A stretch of 64,000 bases of DNA from Sitta carolinensis (lineage: Eukaryota; Chordata; Aves; Passeriformes; Sittidae): the NCBI GenBank assembly GCA_032173965.1, contig JAVUNC010000019.1:11023234-11087233 (forward strand), given 5' to 3'. Every line of letters begins with the position of its first letter. Within the stretch, counting starts at the first letter, position 1. A program made the translations under genes and the position numbers. Positions 22,801 to 33,875 of this stretch are shown piece after piece. The notes under the pieces are model-generated. The model ran no database searches and was not told where the DNA came from. It saw only the letters and a program-made list of their open reading frames with translations.

Positions 22801-25800
22801 CCCAGCAGTGGCTGTGCCTCCCCAGCATCCCCTCAGCCCTGCTGTGGCAGGTCGGTGTGCGGGGCCTGCCCATGGAGGCAAACTGAGCCCGCGGTTGACC
22901 CTTGGCAGGTGGGAAGGAGGGGAAGAACAAGGAGGTGCTGGCCAGGAGTGCAAAGGTGGTGGTGGAGAAGTCGAGAGGCCTGTGGGGAATCTCACGGTGC
23001 TGGCGTGGTGTGGTGCAGCAGCAGGTAGAGCTTGGAGGGCCGACTGGGAGGGGTGTGGGACCTTCCCTGGGTGGTTGGAGCAGGGAGTGGGGTCTGGCAG
23101 TGCCATAGGGAGGGCACACGGCTCTACCTGGCTTCCACGGAGCCTGGAGCAATGTAGGGACAGCCCTGCTGTGCTTGCCACCCTTTTATGGCTCGGGTGT
23201 GAGCCATGCCCTGTGCCCAGGCTGATGCTGCGGGCCAGGAGACAGGTCCTGTGTCGGGCTGCTATTTCCTGCTGGGCTGCTGCTGTGCCTCCCTCTGCCT
23301 CTGCAGCCCCTGCCCCAGCCCCACAGCAGCACGAGGGCCCCGAGCCCCAGCAGGGACGCAGGCAGTTGGTGCTGGCAGGGCAGGGTAGGGCTGGGGTGTT
23401 CCGAGGGCACATCCTGCTGCGGGCTCAGCCCTGGCACTGCTCCCGCAGGTGCAGCGGTTCCTGGAGGCGGCGGGGCAGGCGCCGGACCTTGCGGAGCGGT
23501 ACTGCCGGCTGTACCAGCGCCTGCGTGGGGCCACAGAGGAGCTCTTTGGGCAGCAGGCCGCCTTTGTGCTGGCCCTGGGCCAGGGCTTTGCGGGTGCTCT
23601 GCTGCAGCTCTCCTTCCTGACCGCCCTGCACGTGAGTCAAGGGAGCATGGCCCGGTGCCGTGGCCCTGGGCACGGGCTGGGGAGATGCCCTGGCCCACGG
23701 TACTGGGGCAAGCTCTGGGTGGGTGGTGTCCTATTGCCCCCCGATCCGCAGAGCCCTGCCCTGGAACCCCAGATTGTGCCCAGCTCAGGTGCGTGGTGCT
23801 CATCCCTGGCACACTCCTGCCTTGGGCTGGTGCCTGGGCACTCTCAGCCCCTGCCCGGGACTGCCAGAGTTTCCAGGCTGCTCCCTGCAGGGACATTCCC
23901 CCAGCCCAGCCCTGTGGGCACCTGGTGAGTCCTGTCTGCAGCCAGCCCTGTCCCTTGCAGGTGAGTGAGCAGTTTGCTCGCTACCTTGACATGCAGATCC
24001 AGGAGCTCCGCAGGCCTGCGGGCAGCACGGGGCCTCTGGAGCGGCTGCAGCAGTTCTTGGAGCCCTTTGTCGTCTTCAGTGGCCTGGAGCTTGCCCACAC
24101 CTTTGAACACTTCTACAGGTGAGGCTGCTGTGTCTCCCTGGAACCAGGGGCCTGGTGCAGCATGGCCTGGTGTGCCGGGGGAGCATGGCCTGGCATGGCA
24201 GTGGTGCTCCCACTCTGCTTTTATGGGGTCATGGAGTGTGGAGGGCCCATGGGTGCTGCCAGTGTGTGGAATCACATTCCCTGCTGGGCACAGGGAGGGG
24301 ACACGTGTGTGCTGCCAGGCCTGTGTGCCATGGGGTGAGGCCAGGCTCGGGCCTGTGGCTGTCTCCTGGTGGGTGGCTGATGGCCACAGGGCTCAGGCCC
24401 AGCCCTGACTGCAGCTGGTGGCCATGGCAGGCTCTACCTGGGGGACCGGCTCCTGACACAAGGGCCGTCTTGGCTGGAAGGAGGCGTCGTGGAGCAGATC
24501 GGGCTGTGCTTCCCCAGCCGCTTTCCCCAAGATATGCTGAGGAACTTGGCCGAGTCTGAGGAGCTCCAGCGGCAGTTCTACCTCTTCCAGCTGCAGGAGC
24601 AGGATAAGCGGCTGCTGGAGCTGGACACGGGCCTGGATGAGGTGAGAGGGGTGGGGGCGTGGGGAGGCTGGAGGACAACAGCTTTCCTCACAGGGATCCC
24701 AGAGGCTGACTTGAGCTGACCTCGTGCCCCTGTGCCCAGGTGCTGGGAGCAGCCTCAGTGGCAGAGGGGCCAGAGGTGAAGGTGCTGGCCCTGTCCCCGC
24801 GCTGCTGGCCTGTTTCCCCGCTCTGTTACATGGATAACCCTGGGAGGTTTTTCCCGGCGGTGCTGAGCTCGCCACTGGATGAGTTTGCTGACTTCTGCCA
24901 GCAGAGTGAGTGCTGTGTCTGGGGGTGTGCCTAGACCCTGCCGGGCAGCTCAGCCACAAGTGGTGGTGGGCTGGGAGTGCCTGGCAGGGCCGGTCCCTGG
25001 CACTAACACTGTCCCTGGCAGGCCAGAGCCAGCTGGGCTGGGAGTGCATGAAGCCCCGTCGGCTGCAGTGGACATGGCTGGGCCATGCCGAGCTGCAGTT
25101 TGGAGACTGCATTCTGCACGTGTCCACGCTGCAGATGTACATCCTGCTGTGCTTCAACAGCGCCCAGGTAGGGGCTGGGGCCACGGTGGGGCCAGGGAGG
25201 CAGTGGAGGCTGGAGGGATGGCAGGGTTGTGTCCTCCTTTCCCTTCTGGTGGGGAAGGTGGGGTCTCCAGCAGTGTTTGGGCCACAGGACCCCACTGTTA
25301 GGCCAGGCCTGTGGCCAGTGAGTGTTGGCCATTGCCCTCCCACCCCGTACTGCAGGAGGTGGCTGTGGAGGCCCTGCTGCAGGCCACAGGACTCCCTGCT
25401 GACCTGGTGCACCACGCGCTGACACCGCTGACGCAGGGCCAGGGCGTGCTGGTGGGGAGCTGCACTCCAGGGGGTGAGTGTGGGGCTGGGGCACCCAGGG
25501 CAGGGGCTGGCCTGAACCCCGAGGGGTGCTGGGCTTAGGGGTGCACGAGCTCGTAGGGCTGGAGAGGGTGCTGGGTTCGTGTGTTGGTGCTTGAGGCACA
25601 GGTGTGTGTGCCAGGGTGGGGCCTGAGGCCGGGGTAGGGCTGGGGGTGACGGGTGGGGTGGGGCTCGGGGCCGTGCACGGCGCGTGGGTCAGCGTGGGTG
25701 GTTGGGTCTCAGGTCAGGGGCTGTGTGCGTAGCTGGGTCCTGGGGCCACAGGTAGGGGACAGGGCTGGGGTGGCCAGCAGTGCAGGCAGCTGCAGGAGGC

Positions 25801-28800
25801 CCAGCTTGGGTCCCTCAGCCCCACGTGTGTCCTGGGGCTCCTTCAGGGCCCAGCTCGAGGCTTGGCTGAGCCTGGGTTGGGTGCTGGCTCCAGGTTTGCT
25901 GCGGCTGAACCAGGCAGCCCTGGCCCAGCCCTGCCAGCTGAGGCTGCTGCCCCAGCAGAGGTACCTGCGGACAGAGAGGGCCGAGGTGAGCGCCCTGGAG
26001 AGGAAGAGGAACGTCCTGTGCTGCCTCATCACCCGCATCCTCAAGGCAGAGAAGCAGCTGCACATCGACAGCCTGGTGTTCAGGGTATGGGGGTGGGCAA
26101 GGGGCGCACAGGGGCTGCATGGGGGCTGCAGCCACTGCACTGAGGCTCCGTTGCTGCCATAGGTGATCAGTGCCTGTCAGAAGGGCGAGTTGGGGCCAGG
26201 GGTGCAGTTCCTGAGCTTCTGCTGCCACAGCGTGGATGTGCTGTCCTGCATCCTACACCTGCTGAACCAGGGCTATCTGCAGCGCCAGGAGGGGAGGCCT
26301 CACGTCTTGGAATACATCTCCGCTGAAGCTACAACACCTCTTGGTGGCCAAGCACAGATGACTTTCCAGTGCAGGCCAGCCCAGGCATCTCTGGAGGAGG
26401 ATGGGAGAGACAGCCTGCATTGGTAGGGGTGCATGTCACCAAGGTATGGAGGGGTGTGCGTCTCCACCCTGCGTGAACATGACACATTTTTCCATGTCAG
26501 GTGGAATACTGGTACAGACAGGGCAGAAGAATATCTCATGGCAATGCTGCAGGTGCCAATGGGGCACACACTCAGTCCAGAGGAGGCAAAGCTGCTCATG
26601 AACCAGACAGTACAGCAGGTCCAGGATACTCTGAGCATACCAGATGATGTTGCTCGACACCTCCTTATGCACTGTAGGTGGAATGTGGATTTTCTGATCC
26701 AATGCTATGTGGAGAACTGCGAGGCCCTGCTGATCTCCTCAGGGCTGCAAGTACAGGATGTCCAGCCTCCCCCAAGCCCTGGAACCCACTGCCCAGTCTG
26801 TGTGAACCAGCTGTCTCCCACTGAGAAGCCACCAACCCTTTGCTGCATGCACTACTGTTGCAAGGTGAAGGTCTTGGGGCCTTTGGCTCCTGCTACTTGA
26901 CCGGGAATTGCTGCTCTCTGCTTGGAGCAGCTGTTCTTTGTCCGAAGGTGTTATCAGGGGATTTTTCAGAGCTTATACATACTCTTTCCTCAGCTCACTT
27001 TTTTGTTGTCATCTTTCACTCCCTGGTTTGTCTATTCCCATATCTGTGCTTTGGAGTACTTACCTGTGATCTGCGGGGTCTTGTGCACCATCTTCTGGGT
27101 GGGGTGAGCTTCCAGGGTCACTGGGCCCTGTTTAAGTCTGATCTCTCCTCTTGTGCCCTGACAGCCCTGTTGGAGGGAATATCTCACAACTCGCATTGAG
27201 CAGAACATGGTTGTCAACTGCACCTGCCCCATCTCCGAGTGCCGTGCTCAGCCGACCACAGCCTTCATCTACTCCATCGTGTCCTCCAAGGAGATTATTG
27301 CCAAGGTGAAGCAGGAGCGGGGGTGCTTGCTGAGTGTCCAAGCTCTCTTACATTTTGATCAGCACTATCAGATAATTTTGTTGCTGCTTTTCCCCTTCTT
27401 GTTACCAACACTGGCAGTGTGATAATGGTAGCCAGCCAGATTTTTTTGTCTGTTGTCTCTGATTATGGTCAATACCAGCTGTTCAGGAAAGCAGAACATC
27501 AACAGAAGAGCACAGTGGTATTTCCTCTAAACGTATCTCTAGCAAGCAACATTTTAGGGACATCATTAGTTCAGAACTAGATGAGAGCTGTGGTAGCTGC
27601 TCGTGACATGTATCCTCTACTGGTATGCTGGAAGCAATTAAATAGTAATAGTAGTAATAATAATAATAATAATAACCAAATGAAAATGTGAGCAATCTTA
27701 TTTTACTGCTGCATCAGTGACCCGTATATCCTTTCTCTTCCATCAGTCTCTGGCTTTGAGCAGTTCAGGGTTTTGTGAAGATGGCAGGAATTTCCACATC
27801 AGGCTTAATCTTCACTCTAAGTCTGTGTGAGTCTACAGACATCTCTAAACCAGATTTTCTGAGCTCTGCTTACCTTAGTTCTTGGTCATCAGGCTACAGC
27901 AGTAGCTGCTTGTTCTAAAGCAGAAGCTACTTTTTCTGTTCTTTCAGTTTTTAGGGCTGAATGCCCTCCCCAGCTAATGGCAGAGCTGTAGCTGTCACAT
28001 GACAGACTCTTTTTGTTAACTGCTGGGCAGAACAGTCTCTTTTCCACATCTCTGTTGTTTGACAAGTGTATCTTTTGTCTTGTTTTTTATAGGAAGTGTT
28101 TGGAGAATTAGTGCATATATCTGAACAATGAGTCCTTATTGCCTTTGCAAATCCCATAGTCACATCTGTCTGAAACCAGGATTTAGTAGCCTGTTGCTGT
28201 TACTGTTTTATAAAAAGAAATAACTTTTGCAGGTGGACATAAACAGCAGCTAATTTTAGCAAGTTACTCTGATGCTCTCACTGAAGTGTTACATTTTCCT
28301 TTTGCTCACTAAATGGTGTGGCTGGAATGTTAATGTCTGATGCAGAGTCACACATACTCATAGAATATTTTAGGTTGCAGTCTGTGATTATCAGAGGTCT
28401 CTGATCCAATCCTGAGCTCAAAATTACTAGATTATTGTATGAAGATCTAATGCTGGAATTATATTTAAGAATAAGAAAACTGGTTGTTTGGGTTGGGTTT
28501 TTTTTTAATAGTAAGGATAGTGAGACCCTATGGGACCAAGTTTGGGCAGAGAGGTTTGTAGTCTCTGTGCTTGGATATGTTCAAAATCCAACTGGACACA
28601 GTCCCATGCAATCCTGCTTTAAGCTGGGGAGGTTTGGGCCAGGTTTTATTTCCAGCAATGCCTTCCAACCTCATAAATTCTGTGAAATGCAACAGCTTCC
28701 GGATACGACATGGGGGGGATAGAAAAATGAACACAAAGGGAATGAAAGGGAAAACTGACTAAGTGATGTTTGATTGTGAGCAGCTGTTTGGTGAGATGCA

Positions 28801-31800
28801 CAGCCCAGAGTACCAGATCCTGCTTTTAAGGTCGAACCATGCAGCTTCTCAGGCTTAAATCTCCTTCCTGGCTTCTCATTACAGTATGAAAAAGCCCTCC
28901 TCAGACGCTATGTTGAGTGTTGCTCCAACCTGACATGGTGCACCAACCCTCAGGGCTGTGACCAGATCCTCCTTAAGGATGGACTTGGTTATGGAGCAGC
29001 CTGCTCCAAGTGCTCCTGGATATCCTGCTTCAACTGCAGCTTCCCAGAGGTGAGGCTGAGCTGGATCACAGGCTGTGCTGTCTTAGGTTTGGCACACACC
29101 CTTGTGCTTTTGTGTGGTTGACCAATTGTCTTTCTCTCTCTCTCAGGCCCATTATCCTGCCAGCTGCAGCCACATGTCTCGGTGGGTGGACGATGATGGA
29201 TACTACGAGGGAATGACGAGTGAAGCCCAAAGCAAACATCTGGCTAAGCTCATTTCAAAGCACTGCCCAAACTGCCAGGCTCAGATAGAGAAAAATGAGG
29301 GATGCCTGCAGTAAGTATACAATTTGGTTTGCTACTGTGATTGTGACTGGGTGGCACAGTCCCTGGCTGTGGTGTAGGGGAGCACTGTCAGGAGCTGTCT
29401 GCAAGTGGCTGTCAGCACTGAGGGATTCCCATTGTCCTTCTGCAGTATGACATGTGCAAAGTGTAATCACGGTTTCTGCTGGCGCTGCCTCAAGCCCTGG
29501 AGGCCAAATCACAACGATTACTACAACTGCTCTGCTATGGTGAGTGGTTTGCTGTGTCTCCTTGGTTCATGCTTGTGGTCAGAGGTCCCTGTAGCCTCTC
29601 AGAGATGGTAAGGATCTCCTCTTGGGCCCTTTACTCTGGACTTTATGAATTTGCCAGTAATACTGCCATTTCCAGGTAGCCCTGGTACTTGAGAGAAATA
29701 GCTTCAAGTTCCTGTACCTTTCCTTTTAGGTGAGTAAGGCAGCTTGGCAGGAGAAGCGTTTTCAGGATTACAATGAGAGATGCACCTTTCATCACCACGC
29801 AAGGGTAAGGCCTCCTGCTTCCTTTGCAGATGCTGACTGCTGCTCAGCCCTGGTGAGCAGGGCACTTTCTGTTGTGTCAGTGTCTTCTCTGCTTAGAAGC
29901 AGGCTTCTCATCCAGGTGGTGGTCACTGGATGATCATTTTGCCCTGGCTCTAACATTAAGAAGTAGTCCTTGGCTGCTTTTTTCTATCCAGTCTGTTGTG
30001 GAAACTGAGCACGTGACTTGTGGAAGCAATGGTGATTGAAGGCTGAGCTCTGCACAGAGCTGAGGTGCTGTAAAAGGTTGAAGTGATGGCACAGTAGAAA
30101 TGTCATAGTTGGATGCGTTGAATGCTCTGCTGCTGCTGCATCTTCTGGAATGTCACTTCAGAATGTTTAGCAATTATTTGTGTGGAAGGTGCTGTTTTTT
30201 CAATCTCATGGAGCTTGACAGTGGCACTGACTTTTTTCCCCCTCCTTTCATTATTGCAGGAATTTGCCATAAGTCTGAGGAACAGCATTTCTTCCATCAG
30301 GGAGATGCCAAAAATTAGGAACTTGACCTTTGTTCTTGATGCCTGCAAAGTTCTAGAACAGGCACGGAAGGTAAGGCTGGATAATATAGTCTTGCTGAGG
30401 TTTAGACTTAATTCTGTTGGTGTGTTTCAATTCCTTTCATAAAGTGAAGAGACTCCAACCTTGTTCTTCTCCAAACAAGAGGAGACTGAGAAAGTTTGAG
30501 GGGAGGAGTAGCATCAGGATAGGGGAAGAGCTCATGTCTGCTCTTCCCTGCTTTGAGTCGGAGTTGAGCTGTTTGCAGTGTTCCTTACAGTCAGGTTGTA
30601 GGATTTGGAGCTCAGCTCAAAATGACACCATGGAATCAACACAAAGTCTATATTTAGGTTTTTCATCCACTGGGTTTGGTCCATTCCTATTAGAAATGCC
30701 CCGGTGAAGGTATTGGAAAAGTCTCCTGATTCTTCGTTAGAGTCAGGAAGTTCCTCTTGATGCTCATGTTATGATTTTATTTTCTTAACTTCATTTCATG
30801 AAATACAGATATTTTGGAAGCAGTGAGTTACCTACTGCATGTCCTCATAGCCACATTAAAAAGGATTTGTAGTGCAGCCACTGTGTGTGTGCAGTAAGCC
30901 TGTGACACCTTAGGCCCTTGTAATGCCTGCTCTGTCCTGAAGCATCGGCAGGAGGTGGGAATTGTCTGCAGTTCTGACTTGGCATATACACCTTGTTTTT
31001 GCAGACAGGCTTGATTTTGAGAGAGGCATGTGGGACAAGGGTACCTGTCCCTGTTTTGTCTTCTCAGTGTGGTAGCCCCTGAGTTTTCTGTTGCTGTTGC
31101 TACTGAATTTTCTGACCCATTTCTTTAAATGGAAACAGTGATCTCATTCCCTTCTGGCTGCCTATATGGCTTTAGGGGTCATTCATTCATAACTGGAGTT
31201 TGCCACTTGTTGAAACGCCTTTGTTGTGGGCTCTTGGTGCTGTATAGCACCATTCCTGCTTCCCTTTGGGCTCTATTCTCTTAGTTCATTGCCACTTTTG
31301 TTCAGCCTGGGCTGCCCAGCATTGCTTTGTCCTGTGTGCTGATGGGTTTGACTCTTTGCCTGCTGGTTCGTCACACTTGTTATGCATTTATAGTCTGTGT
31401 TCTTGTGATGATTTTCAGGTGGGAACAAACAGTTATTTTAAACTTCAATGCAAAATAGTTGCACATTCATTTCCAACCCTGCCAGTAGCTCTAGTTAGCC
31501 TGGTCTGCTGTCATTTGTCATAATGGGTCACTGGGCTATAGCCACAGGCCACTGATAATAATGAGGTCTGGAAGGGTTTGATGCTGCTCCCTTCTTGCCC
31601 ACTCTGAAGCTGAAGGAGGATGCTTAACAACATGATCTGTACTTTTCCAGGTGCTGGCCTACTCCTGTGTGTACAGCTACTATAACCAGGACACTGAGAG
31701 CATGGATATTGTGGAACAGCAGACTGAGAGCCTGGAGCTTCTCACTAATGCTCTGCAGATCCTTCTGGGTATGTCCTGCAGCCTCTTTGAAGTTGTGCCT

Positions 31801-33088
31801 AGCATTTCCAGCTGTAGTCAAAGAGCAGCAGCTCTGTAGTGGGGCAATAGCATATATGCCAACACCCCTGGCCTCACTTCTCCCAGTCCATTTTTGCCTT
31901 CTTGATGTCATTTCTGAGGAAGTCCACTGGAGCAGTTTGGCTGCCAGTGGAGACTGATGCAGAACATGTTCTGTTCTGAAAGAGGGATGCAGGTGCACAG
32001 GAGATCTAAGGAGCTACGTCTGACTTCACAATCAGAGCCCAGAACTTGGTCTCTGTTCTAGATTGTGGGATGCAGACTTTGATGAGTTTGTTGGCCTTGA
32101 ATTGCAGAGGAAACCCTGCTGCAGTACCAGGACTTGGCCACTTCTCTTCAGCTCCTGAAAGCAGAGCACTTCCATGCGGGTCTGGAGTTGGTGCGGCAGA
32201 TCAAGGAGCGTCTCTTTGCAATTCTCTGGCACTCCACACAGGTGAAGGCCACGTGGCTGTTTGTGGCATGTCTTGCTCTGGTCTCATTTAATTATGGGCA
32301 AACTAAAGGGCTTGATCACCTGAGGGGATAGACTCAGGATTGTGTGTGTGCGGGGTTGGGGTTTGCAGCACAAAATACACCCCAAATTACATATTGTGTC
32401 TGTCTCTTTTGGCTGTTCTTTCCTGCTAACAGGATTTCCATGTTGGGCTACAGACTTCAGGAGATGCTGTTCAGAGGAAGCTGAAACTCACAAATGTGCC
32501 TGCTTCAGCCCTTGCATGTACAGGGTGAGTTTTCTTAGTGGGGTATCAGGGGAAGGTGAGTGAGCGCAGACAAAAGGCAGGTGAGCAGAGTTTTCTCCTG
32601 TGCTCACTGACATACAAGAGAATGAATGACAGACACTGATTACTTGCATCCTGTTTTGTGGTTTGAGGTAGCAATTTAAGTGACATAGTGGTGTAGGGTA
32701 AACAGCAAAACCTCTGCATGTATGCAGCTGTGATCAAGAAAGCTCCATCACTGGCAGACCCAGTTATGGAAGTTGCTCTCTCTCGACTCTCTTGAGTTTC
32801 TTTGGATGGGGATGCTGAGTCAATGACAGTAATGTGTTGTGGGGCTGGGTGGCAGCAGATGCTCACAGCAGAGGTTCTTATGCTCTCGTTCTCAGCAGGC
32901 AAACACGTATCATCCTGTGTGACTCCCCCAACACAGATGAAGATGGCAAGGAGGTTGAAGATGAGTATGATCCACAGTGGCAGGAAGACTATGAAGATGA
33001 TGATGACCTTGATGAAGACAACTTTATGATTGATAATGATTCAGATTGTGATTCTTACTTTGATGATAATGATAGCTATCGTAGCTAA
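11404..33088 (+). CDS. CUL9: Cullin-9 (PARC), giant cullin-RBR E3 ubiquitin ligase, complete
   Basis: CUL9 is a cytoplasmic E3 ligase that binds p53 and ubiquitinates targets such as survivin. Forty coding exons were placed: 11390-12001, 12752-12906, 13273-13806, 15316-15454, 16462-16652, ~17115-17490, 17704-17905, 18193-18400, 18497-18690, 18824-19032, 19177-19408, 19807-19912, 20226-20453, 20621-20711, 20779-20950, 21128-21233, 21402-21497, 21584-21759, 22278-22411, 22491-22667, 22909-23024, 23449-23631, 23961-24118, 24431-24641, 24740-24905, 25022-25167, 25356-25473, 25894-26084, 26163-26422, 26501-26864, 27165-27305, 28885-29049, 29147-29310, 29449-29539, 29730-29804, 30260-30370, 31651-31768, 32108-32241, 32433-32524, 32899-33088. 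Every phase closes, giving 2505 residues against about 2517 in human. The start [16 protein letters not shown] matches the human N-terminus. Only the start of exon 6 is uncertain (17055-17115). No disabling change was seen. Confidence 0.95.
13600..15454 (+). CDS. CUL9: CUL9 CPH domain (conserved in Cul7, PARC and HERC2), split over exons 3-4
   Basis: In CUL7 and CUL9 the CPH domain, a Tudor-like barrel, binds the p53 tetramerisation domain. Here it begins in exon 3 and ends in exon 4 (15316-15454: [22 protein letters not shown], here ending [12 protein letters not shown]). Phase 0 joins HTVQ to VLRQST. The intervening 1.5-kb intron carries a CR1 copy at 14050-14620. Confidence 0.9.
14050..14620 (-). 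mobile_element. CR1 LINE fragment, antisense, in CUL9 intron 3
   Basis: Read on the plus strand it shows the reverse complement of the CR1 3' region: CTTCTCCAGGTTGAACAACC, CAACTCTCTCAGC, GTGGCCTTCCTCTGGAC, CCAGGTGGGGTCTCACCAGA and AACCCAGGTGCAGGACCTTG. Neither the 3' terminal octamers nor the 5' end is present, so it is an internal remnant. Confidence 0.88.
16462..20711 (+). CDS. CUL9: CUL9 exons 5-14: linker and helical (armadillo-like) region
   Basis: Exon 5 has [12 protein letters not shown] and [14 protein letters not shown]. Exon 6 is the least certain: its donor at 17490 is good, but candidate acceptors AAG/CGAG/GGAG at 17054, 17075 and 17114 all keep phase. Exons 7-14 encode leucine-rich helices ([54 protein letters not shown]) and lead into [13 protein letters not shown]. 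Introns are mostly 70-400 bp and G-rich. Confidence 0.88.
19682..19725. repeat. Exact 22-bp tandem duplication in CUL9 intron 11
   Basis: The unit TTGGTTCCCAGTCTCTGAGC+AC occurs twice head to tail (19682-19703 and 19704-19725) with no mismatch, so it is probably recent. It lies about 80 bases before the exon 12 acceptor. Confidence 0.85.
20779..21759 (+). CDS. CUL9: CUL9 DOC (APC10-like) domain, exons 15-18
   Basis: Exons 20779-20950, 21128-21233, 21402-21497 and 21584-21759 encode [75 protein letters not shown] and [18 protein letters not shown]. This is the jelly-roll fold shared with the APC/C subunit APC10 and CUL7, used for substrate or degron contact. It is among the most conserved parts of this gene. 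Confidence 0.95.
22278..25473 (+). CDS. CUL9: CUL9 cullin-homology region, exons 19-27
   Basis: The exons encode [74 protein letters not shown] and [16 protein letters not shown]. They then give [35 protein letters not shown] and [16 protein letters not shown]. This is the cullin scaffold that in CUL9 can bind RBX1. Exon 21 (22909-23024) is lysine/arginine-rich and poorly conserved, as in mammals. The long glutamate run found in human CUL9 after this region is shorter here. Confidence 0.92.
25560..25893. other. G-rich stretch in CUL9 intron 27
   Basis: Repeated GGGTGGGG, GGGGCTCGGGG and GGCTGGGG runs on the plus strand, with frequent triple-G or longer tracts capable of forming G-quadruplexes. 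Many of the short CUL9 introns share this bias, and intronic G triplets often act as splicing enhancers. No exon was recognised. Confidence 0.5.
25894..26422 (+). CDS. CUL9: CUL9 winged-helix/NEDD8-acceptor region, exons 28-29
   Basis: Exon 28 (25894-26084) contains [20 protein letters not shown], the cullin neddylation signature. The predicted NEDD8-accepting lysine of ITRILK is at codon 26043-26045 (about residue 1858). Exon 29 (26163-26422) continues [16 protein letters not shown] and [19 protein letters not shown], a winged-helix B fold. Confidence 0.92.
26501..30370 (+). CDS. CUL9: CUL9 RING-IBR-RING catalytic module, exons 30-36
   Basis: RBR ligases pass ubiquitin through a cysteine in RING2. 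Exon 30 ends with RING1 ([18 protein letters not shown]), continued in exon 31 ([27 protein letters not shown]). Exon 32 has the start of IBR ([30 protein letters not shown]). Exon 33 finishes IBR ([15 protein letters not shown]) and starts RING2 ([15 protein letters not shown]). The Cys of NEGC, followed by HMTC across the 33/34 junction, aligns with the catalytic cysteine (about residue 2234). Exon 34 has [10 protein letters not shown]; exons 35-36 encode the start of the Ariadne-type helical segment. All zinc ligands I could check are present. Confidence 0.95.
27637..27675. repeat. (TAA)n microsatellite in CUL9 intron 31
   Basis: AATAGTAATAGTAGTAATAA followed by further AAT units. Confidence 0.85.
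28340..28690. mobile_element. Two degenerate CR1 3'-end fragments in CUL9 intron 31
   Basis: At about 28355-28425 is TCATAGAATATTTTAGGTTG and TCAGAGGTCTCTGATCCAAT, the CR1 3' end in antisense. At about 28528-28690 the sense 3' end appears (GTTTGTAGTCTCTGTGCTTG, AATCCAACTGGACACAGTCC, CCTTCCAACCTCATAAATTC). Both are old, with many mismatches. The intron from 27306 to 28884 holds no exon. Confidence 0.65.
31651..33088 (+). CDS. CUL9: CUL9 C-terminal helices and acidic tail, exons 37-40
   Basis: Exons 31651-31768 ([38 protein letters not shown]), 32108-32241 ([17 protein letters not shown]), 32433-32524 ([17 protein letters not shown]) and 32899-33088. The last exon encodes an acidic tail ([22 protein letters not shown]) and a TAA stop at 33086-33088. 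The human tail is also acidic and aspartate/glutamate-rich, though the exact sequence differs. Confidence 0.92.
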
Positions 33089-33875
33089 CACTAGAAGTGT
33101 TCTGACACCCAGCTTGCCACCTTAGACCTCTGCCTCTACTTTGTCTCAACCAGTTTGTGTTAAGGTTTTTCCTCAAAGGCAGGGAGGAGCTCTCAGATGG
33201 AACAAAACATTTTCTCTGGGAGGTTTCTTGCTCAGTGACTCTTAAATATCCAGGAACATGCTCTGGGCAGCTGGTCTGTTACTGTGGCCACCTCTCTCAG
33301 AAAGACAAATCCTTGCCTTTTCCCCCTTTCTCCAGTTCTGCCTATAGGTATTTAATTGAGTTAGAAAGTCACAGCCCACATGCAGAGTGAGGACCCCTTG
33401 CCACCTTTAAAGGGCTGCTCCTTGTCCTTGGTGTGCTCTCCCCAAGGACTGGATACAGGGGAGGGTGGAACGTGTTCCAGCATGACACTGTCTAGCAATG
33501 GCCAGCATCTAGAAATGCTGTAAAAAGATGCGTTTACATTCAAGTTAAAGCCCCCCAGCTGGAGCTGGTGGGATTCTCTCCAGCCACAGATGGATGTGGT
33601 TCAGTTCCTCTGGTTGAGAGGGGCTGCATTTTTGCCCTTTGTTGGTTTTCTTCTTTGTTACAAAGCAGGAAGGGCTACTTTGAGTGACACAAGTTTGCAG
33701 GATTGTTTAAGTTTATGAATATATGCACACACATATATTTTATATACATATATATATATATGCAGAGGTTGTTCAGATAATACTGTATCTTTGAAAAGAA
33801 AATTAAAACCCTGAGGAACAAGGGTTGGAAAAAAGTTCTGTTTAAAAAAATAAACGGTTTTCTTCTAGCACAAGC
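33089..33875 (+). other. CUL9: CUL9 3' UTR
   Basis: Noncoding sequence after the CUL9 stop, ending after AATAAA at 33849-33854 within a run of A. A TA/CA microsatellite lies at 33719-33762. Confidence 0.75.
33719..33762. repeat. (TA)n/(CA)n microsatellite in CUL9 3' UTR
   Basis: ATATGCACACACATATATTT then TATATACATATATATATATA. Confidence 0.85.
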
